A program made the position numbers and the translations under genes. Under the pieces are notes generated by a model. It worked only from the letters and a program-made list of their open reading frames with translations, searched no databases and had not been told where the DNA came from. From positions 1 to 50,298 of the forward strand of contig JAQWNF010000019.1 in assembly GCA_029246415.1 (NCBI GenBank): DNA of 50,298 nucleotides. The letters are read 5' to 3'. This DNA comes from Glaciecola sp. (lineage in GTDB: Bacteria; Pseudomonadota; Gammaproteobacteria; Enterobacterales; Alteromonadaceae). Of this stretch, positions 49,654-50,298 are shown in pieces. Numbering within the stretch: position 1 is the first letter of the stretch; every line of letters begins with the position of its first letter.

Positions 49654-49680
49654 TTGACAGATATGTCAATAATCTGTCAA
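49654..49680 (-). promoter_or_regulatory. Repeated TTGACA/TGTCAA motif upstream of the second subunit
   Basis: TTGACA-GATA-TGTCAA (49654-49669) is a perfect inverted repeat, and another TGTCAA lies at 49675-49680. All three lie within 42 bases of the start codon. The copies have no matching -10 boxes at a 17-base distance, so a protein-binding site is more likely than a promoter. Confidence 0.4.
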
Positions 49681-49742
49681 TGAATCAATAAAGGAGTGAA
49701 TTGCAATATCTAGACCAGATAAAAATGCTTACATGTCGTTAA

Positions 49743-49952
49743 TTAATAACAAGAATTTGGGGTCGTATCAGGATTAATGTCACCGGGAACTTCATCTGGA
49801 TCAATACCATGCTCAAGTAATGTTCCTCGTACATAGTCAATATGATCTAAGACTCGCTGAAAATTATCACCATATTCATATTTAGTTACTTCAATTGCTT
49901 GTGGCATGTAGGTAAAAGCTATTTTTAAGGCGTGTAAATCATCGGCAGTCAT
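49743..49952 (-). CDS. Hypothetical 69-residue protein
   Basis: Not recognised. Hydrophilic and acidic, with a helical N-terminal half (MTADDLHALKIAFTYMPQAI) and a Pro/Asp-rich tail; no signal peptide or membrane segment. CGGAAAA precedes the ATG. It lies 103 bases upstream of the fibre locus on the same strand; whether it belongs to it is unknown. Confidence 0.55.
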   Translation of the reverse strand: MTADDLHALKIAFTYMPQAIEVTKYEYGDNFQRVLDHIDYVRGTLLEHGIDPDEVPGDINPDTTPNSCY

Positions 49953-50173
49953 AATATTTTCCGTGTAATTATTAACTAAATAAAATATACATCAGATGAA
50001 AGGTATTCACATGTTTTTTATAAGATGAGCTCTGTTAAAACCAAGCATTTTATTTCCCTATGATCTTCATGACCTATTAAGTGGTCTCTAATTTCCTAGG
50101 TTTTTTAGGGTGTTCGCATCTCGCTGGTCAGTATTGTGGTGTGACTGTCGCGGTATGACTTTCCTGCAGGCAT

Positions 50174-50203
50174 AAAAAAAGGCTTACCCTGAGGTAAGCC
50201 TTT
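50174..50203 (-). terminator. Terminator of the rRNA operon (minus strand)
   Basis: GGCTTACC (50181-50188) and GGTAAGCC (50193-50200) form an eight-base stem, extended by A-T pairs, with a four-base loop. On the minus strand it is followed by seven T. It lies ten bases beyond the 5S rRNA 3' end. Confidence 0.93.
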
Positions 50204-50213
50204 CTTCGAATGG

Positions 50214-50298
50214 GAGCTTGGCGATGTGCTACTCTCACATGGGGAAACCCCACACTACCATCGCCGCTAATACGTTTCACTTCTGAGTTCGGAATGGA
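50214..50298 (-). rRNA. rrf: 5S ribosomal RNA, 3' part (runs off window)
   Basis: The reverse complement reads TCCATTCCGAACTCAGAAGT at the window edge, then the loop E region and AGTAGCACATCGCCAAGCTC, the universal 5S pattern. About 85 of 120 bases are present; the 5' part and presumably 23S and 16S lie to the right. The exact 3' end (about 50214) is estimated from the expected terminal stem. Confidence 0.93.

Noticed and set aside
49654-49680. Two consensus -35 promoter boxes (TTGACA, minus strand)
   Set aside because: No -10-like hexamer is found 16-18 bases downstream of either copy; an operator-type repeat is more likely.

Overview
The window is about 50 kb of chromosome from a marine-type gammaproteobacterium, most likely in the Alteromonadales or a close relative. 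The case rests on gene content: rsxABCDGE-nth, rnt next to the sodium-motor gene motY, the apt-dnaX-ybaB-recR-htpG-adk block, a rimK cluster, a hisG-first his operon with a His-rich leader peptide, a fused hisB and hisIE, and moderately AT-rich DNA with very AT-rich spacers. The genus cannot be fixed from the sequence alone. There are no insertion sequences, prophage genes or CRISPR arrays.

Layout. 1-2433 (minus): 5' part of uvrB behind a MATE efflux gene. 2434-3062: AT-rich spacer with DnaA-box-like sites. 3115-3294: two identical tRNA-Asn(GUU) genes behind a near-consensus promoter. 3464-9337 (plus): rsxABCDGE and nth. 9352-16150: motY, rnt, a TSUP transporter, DUF2244 and DUF2855 proteins, a saccharopine-dehydrogenase-like reductase and three small hypothetical genes. 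16263-25363: histidine biosynthesis, with promoter, leader peptide and attenuator, then hisGDCBH, an opposite-strand block (methyltransferase plus RHH/MazF toxin-antitoxin pair), then hisA, hisF and hisIE. 25452-29240: small hypothetical genes, an ibpA-type heat-shock gene with probable sigma-32 promoter and RNA thermometer, MAPEG protein, a three-domain MsrA-thioredoxin-MsrB protein and an ElaA-type acetyltransferase. 29347-37710: adk, htpG, recR, ybaB, dnaX, apt and a 42-residue membrane protein, with one unknown convergent membrane gene inserted between recR and ybaB. 37814-42765: a chemoreceptor, a DUF2797 protein and the rimK / deacylase / Zn-protease operon. 42844-49952 (minus): a chaperone-usher-like surface-fibre locus. 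50214-50298: 3' part of a 5S rRNA gene with its terminator, the end of an rRNA operon entering from the right.

The most unusual region is 42.8-49.7 kb. Three DUF4402 secreted proteins (pilin-like), one PapD-type chaperone and one very large usher-like outer membrane protein are encoded together with a SPOR-type lipoprotein, and the usher itself appears to carry calcium-loop, Ig-like and SPOR-like domains at its C-terminus. The SPOR lipoprotein gene is interrupted by one in-frame TAG; beyond it the same frame stays open, finishes the SPOR domain and ends overlapping the next start codon. Other points of interest are the split his operon, the His attenuator, the MsrA-Trx-MsrB order, the thermometer-like ibpA leader and the repeat-rich dnaX linker.
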